From Lentzea sp. NBRC 105346 (GTDB lineage Bacteria; Actinomycetota; Actinomycetes; Mycobacteriales; Pseudonocardiaceae), in assembly GCF_030269605.1 (NCBI RefSeq), contig NZ_BSTQ01000007.1, forward strand, positions 248,001 to 312,000: DNA of 64,000 bases, in the 5' to 3' direction. Within the stretch, counting starts at the first letter, position 1, and every line of letters begins with the position of its first letter. Both the position numbers and the translations under genes were made by a program. Positions 62,562 to 64,000 of this stretch are shown here, piece by piece. Below the pieces are notes generated by a model, which saw only the letters and a program-made list of their open reading frames with translations, had not been told where the DNA came from and ran no database searches.

Positions 62562-64000
62562 CCGGAAATCTCGTACCGCGGCTGGACAGCTTCGTCGGGC
62601 GCGACACCGAACGTACCCAGCTCGCCGCCTCGGTGAGCACACATCGGCTGGTGACCGTGGTCGGTCCGGTGGGCGTCGGCAAGACCCGCCTCGCGGTCGA
62701 GGTCGCCGCCAGGCTCAAGGTTCCCGACGGCGTCTGGTTCGTCGACCTCGTCGCGGTGCGCGACCCGGCACAGGTGGACCAGGCCGTGGCGTCGGCCGTG
62801 GGAACGAAGGCGCACGAGGACGGGGCGCGGGCCGCGCTCGCGGAGCACCTGCGGGACCGTGAAGTCCTGCTGCTGCTGGACAACTGCGAACACGTCATCG
62901 GCAGCTGCGCGGGTCTCGTGACGTGGCTGCTGGACCACTGCCCTGGGGTGCGGGTGCTCGCGACGAGCCGCGAGGTACTGGCGCTGCCGGAAGAACGGTG
63001 CCTCGCACTGGCGCCGCTGCCGGTGCGGTCCGACGCGGTGAAGCTGTTCGAGGATCGCGCGACCGCGGTCGACCACGAGTTCACCGTCACCGACGCCGTG
63101 GTCGAGCTGTGCCGGGACCTGGACGGCCTGCCGCTCGCGATCGAGCTGGCGGCGCGCCGGGTGCGGTACCTGCCCACCGCGGACCTGGCGACGCTGTTGC
63201 GCACCGGAGACCGCGTCTCGGACCGGCATCGCAGCCTCGACGCGGCCATCGCGTGGAGCTACGACCTGCTGTCCCCGCGCGAGCAGCTGGCCTTGCGCAG
63301 GCTGTCGGCGCTCGCGGGCCCGTTCGACGGGTCGCTGGCCACCGCGACGTGCGGCATCGGCGAGCTGCGGCACATCCTCGCCGGCCTGGCCGCCAAGTCC
63401 CTCGTGATCGTGGAGAACGACCGGTTCCGCCTGCTGGAGGCGATCCGGCTGTTCGGCCAGGAGCGCATGTGGGACCTGGGTGAGGCCGAGGAGACCTACG
63501 AACGCGTCGTCACGTGGTTCGCCGAACTGCTGGAGTCGCAACTCACCCGCTACCAGCTCGACCCCGCCGTCATCCGCGCGCTGCACGACCAACGCGACTC
63601 GCTCGCCGCCGTCGCGTCGTGGGCCGTGACGGATCGGCGCAGACCGTTGTTGCTGTGGGGCCTGACCCTCACGTGGGCTCGGCATGGTCACCTCACGGAG
63701 GGCGCGACCCTGCTGCGCGACGCGCTGGCCGAGCACCCGCCGCCCGAGTACGAGAGCCCGCTGCTGACGACGCTGGCCTCCATCGAGGAGTGGCGGCACA
63801 ACACCGGTGAGGCCGTGGCGCTCGGGCTGCGGGCCGTCGAGATCGAGGAGTCACTCGGCCGGCTCGGCCGGCTGGCCCGCGCGCACGGCGGTATCGGCAC
63901 GGCACTGGAGGCGGCCGATGCCCTCGACGGCGCCCGGCGGCACCAGCTGCGGGCGTTGGAACTGCTGCGCGAGTGCGACGATCCGACCGGCGTCGGCATC
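62558..64000 (+). CDS. NB-ARC/TPR regulator, paralogue of the upstream gene, 3' partial
   Basis: Starts at the GTG overlapping the previous stop and is open to the window edge (481 codons visible). It has VTGNLVPRLDSFVGRDTERTQL, P-loop GPVGVGKTRLA, Walker B LLLLDNCEHVI, ATSREVL, GLPLAIELAARRV and LEAIRLFGQERMWDLGE, and then TPR-like repeats. It lacks the N-terminal zinc ribbon of its neighbour. The domain order suggests a LuxR HTH beyond the window; that is not visible. Tandem duplication of the upstream gene is the likely origin. Confidence 0.9.
   Translation, partial: MTGNLVPRLDSFVGRDTERTQLAASVSTHRLVTVVGPVGVGKTRLAVEVAARLKVPDGVWFVDLVAVRDPAQVDQAVASAVGTKAHEDGARAALAEHLRDREVLLLLDNCEHVIGSCAGLVTWLLDHCPGVRVLATSREVLALPEERCLALAPLPVRSDAVKLFEDRATAVDHEFTVTDAVVELCRDLDGLPLAIELAARRVRYLPTADLATLLRTGDRVSDRHRSLDAAIAWSYDLLSPREQLALRRLSALAGPFDGSLATATCGIGELRHILAGLAAKSLVIVENDRFRLLEAIRLFGQERMWDLGEAEETYERVVTWFAELLESQLTRYQLDPAVIRALHDQRDSLAAVASWAVTDRRRPLLLWGLTLTWARHGHLTEGATLLRDALAEHPPPEYESPLLTTLASIEEWRHNTGEAVALGLRAVEIEESLGRLGRLARAHGGIGTALEAADALDGARRHQLRALELLRECDDPTGVGI

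Overview
The window comes from the chromosome of a high-GC mycelial actinomycete, most likely Pseudonocardiales (Lentzea, Saccharothrix or Amycolatopsis relatives). The basis is mycothiol synthase (MshD), a GlnR-type orphan regulator, LmeA, EspG/PPE-type ESX proteins, DUF3558 lipoproteins, an RsiG-like developmental anti-sigma factor, NB-ARC/TPR regulators and many leaderless-looking starts. No rRNA, tRNA, insertion sequence, phage or CRISPR was found.

Layout. Many genes follow, in reversed orientation, the order remembered from the M. tuberculosis Rv0808-Rv0822c block: LCP protein (1-2337), phoU, pstSCAB, mshD, glnR, lmeA, a thioredoxin-like gene, a sulfurtransferase plus DUF1416, a nitrobindin-like gene, a class IV aminotransferase, DUF3073, purM and purF. 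Accessory blocks sit between these genes: an ESX/DUF3558 group (3.1-7.1 kb); a roughly 1 kb repeat- and palindrome-rich gene-free stretch (18.3-19.3 kb); pxpBC, a GT87 glycosyltransferase and a large secreted chitinase (20.0-25.4 kb); a Nur-like regulator with ygfZ, a BKACE enzyme, an RsiG-like protein and an MFS transporter (26.3-30.5 kb); a 980-residue NLR-like STAND protein (33.1-36.0 kb); a complete-looking myo-inositol catabolic and uptake regulon with a LacI regulator (36.0-47.9 kb); a TctABC transporter with a divergent two-component system (47.9-53.2 kb); and ECF sigma genes. After purF the window ends in an FAD enzyme and two tandem NB-ARC regulators, the last cut by the window edge.

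How the genes work together. Phosphate: phoU and pstS each carry an 11-bp direct-repeat PHO box, both 27 nt upstream of a candidate -10. Sulfur: a 25-codon cysteine-containing leader peptide precedes DUF4395-sulfurtransferase-DUF1416 and looks like a translational sensor. Inositol: IolG, IolE, IolD, IolB, IolC, a Cgl0159-type aldolase candidate and MmsA form a full pathway next to an ABC importer, with two LacI-type operators in the divergent promoter. Tricarboxylates: TctABC faces a CitA/DcuS-type kinase and its regulator. Development and signalling: the RsiG-like protein keeps one intact c-di-GMP signature, and the STAND protein starts with an amyloid-signalling-like motif.

The most interesting items are the RsiG-like protein, the cysteine leader peptide, the STAND protein with its N-terminal motif, the zinc-ribbon/NB-ARC/LuxR tandem pair and the nested-palindrome repeat locus. 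All functional statements rest on reading the sequence and remembered family knowledge; no searches were run.
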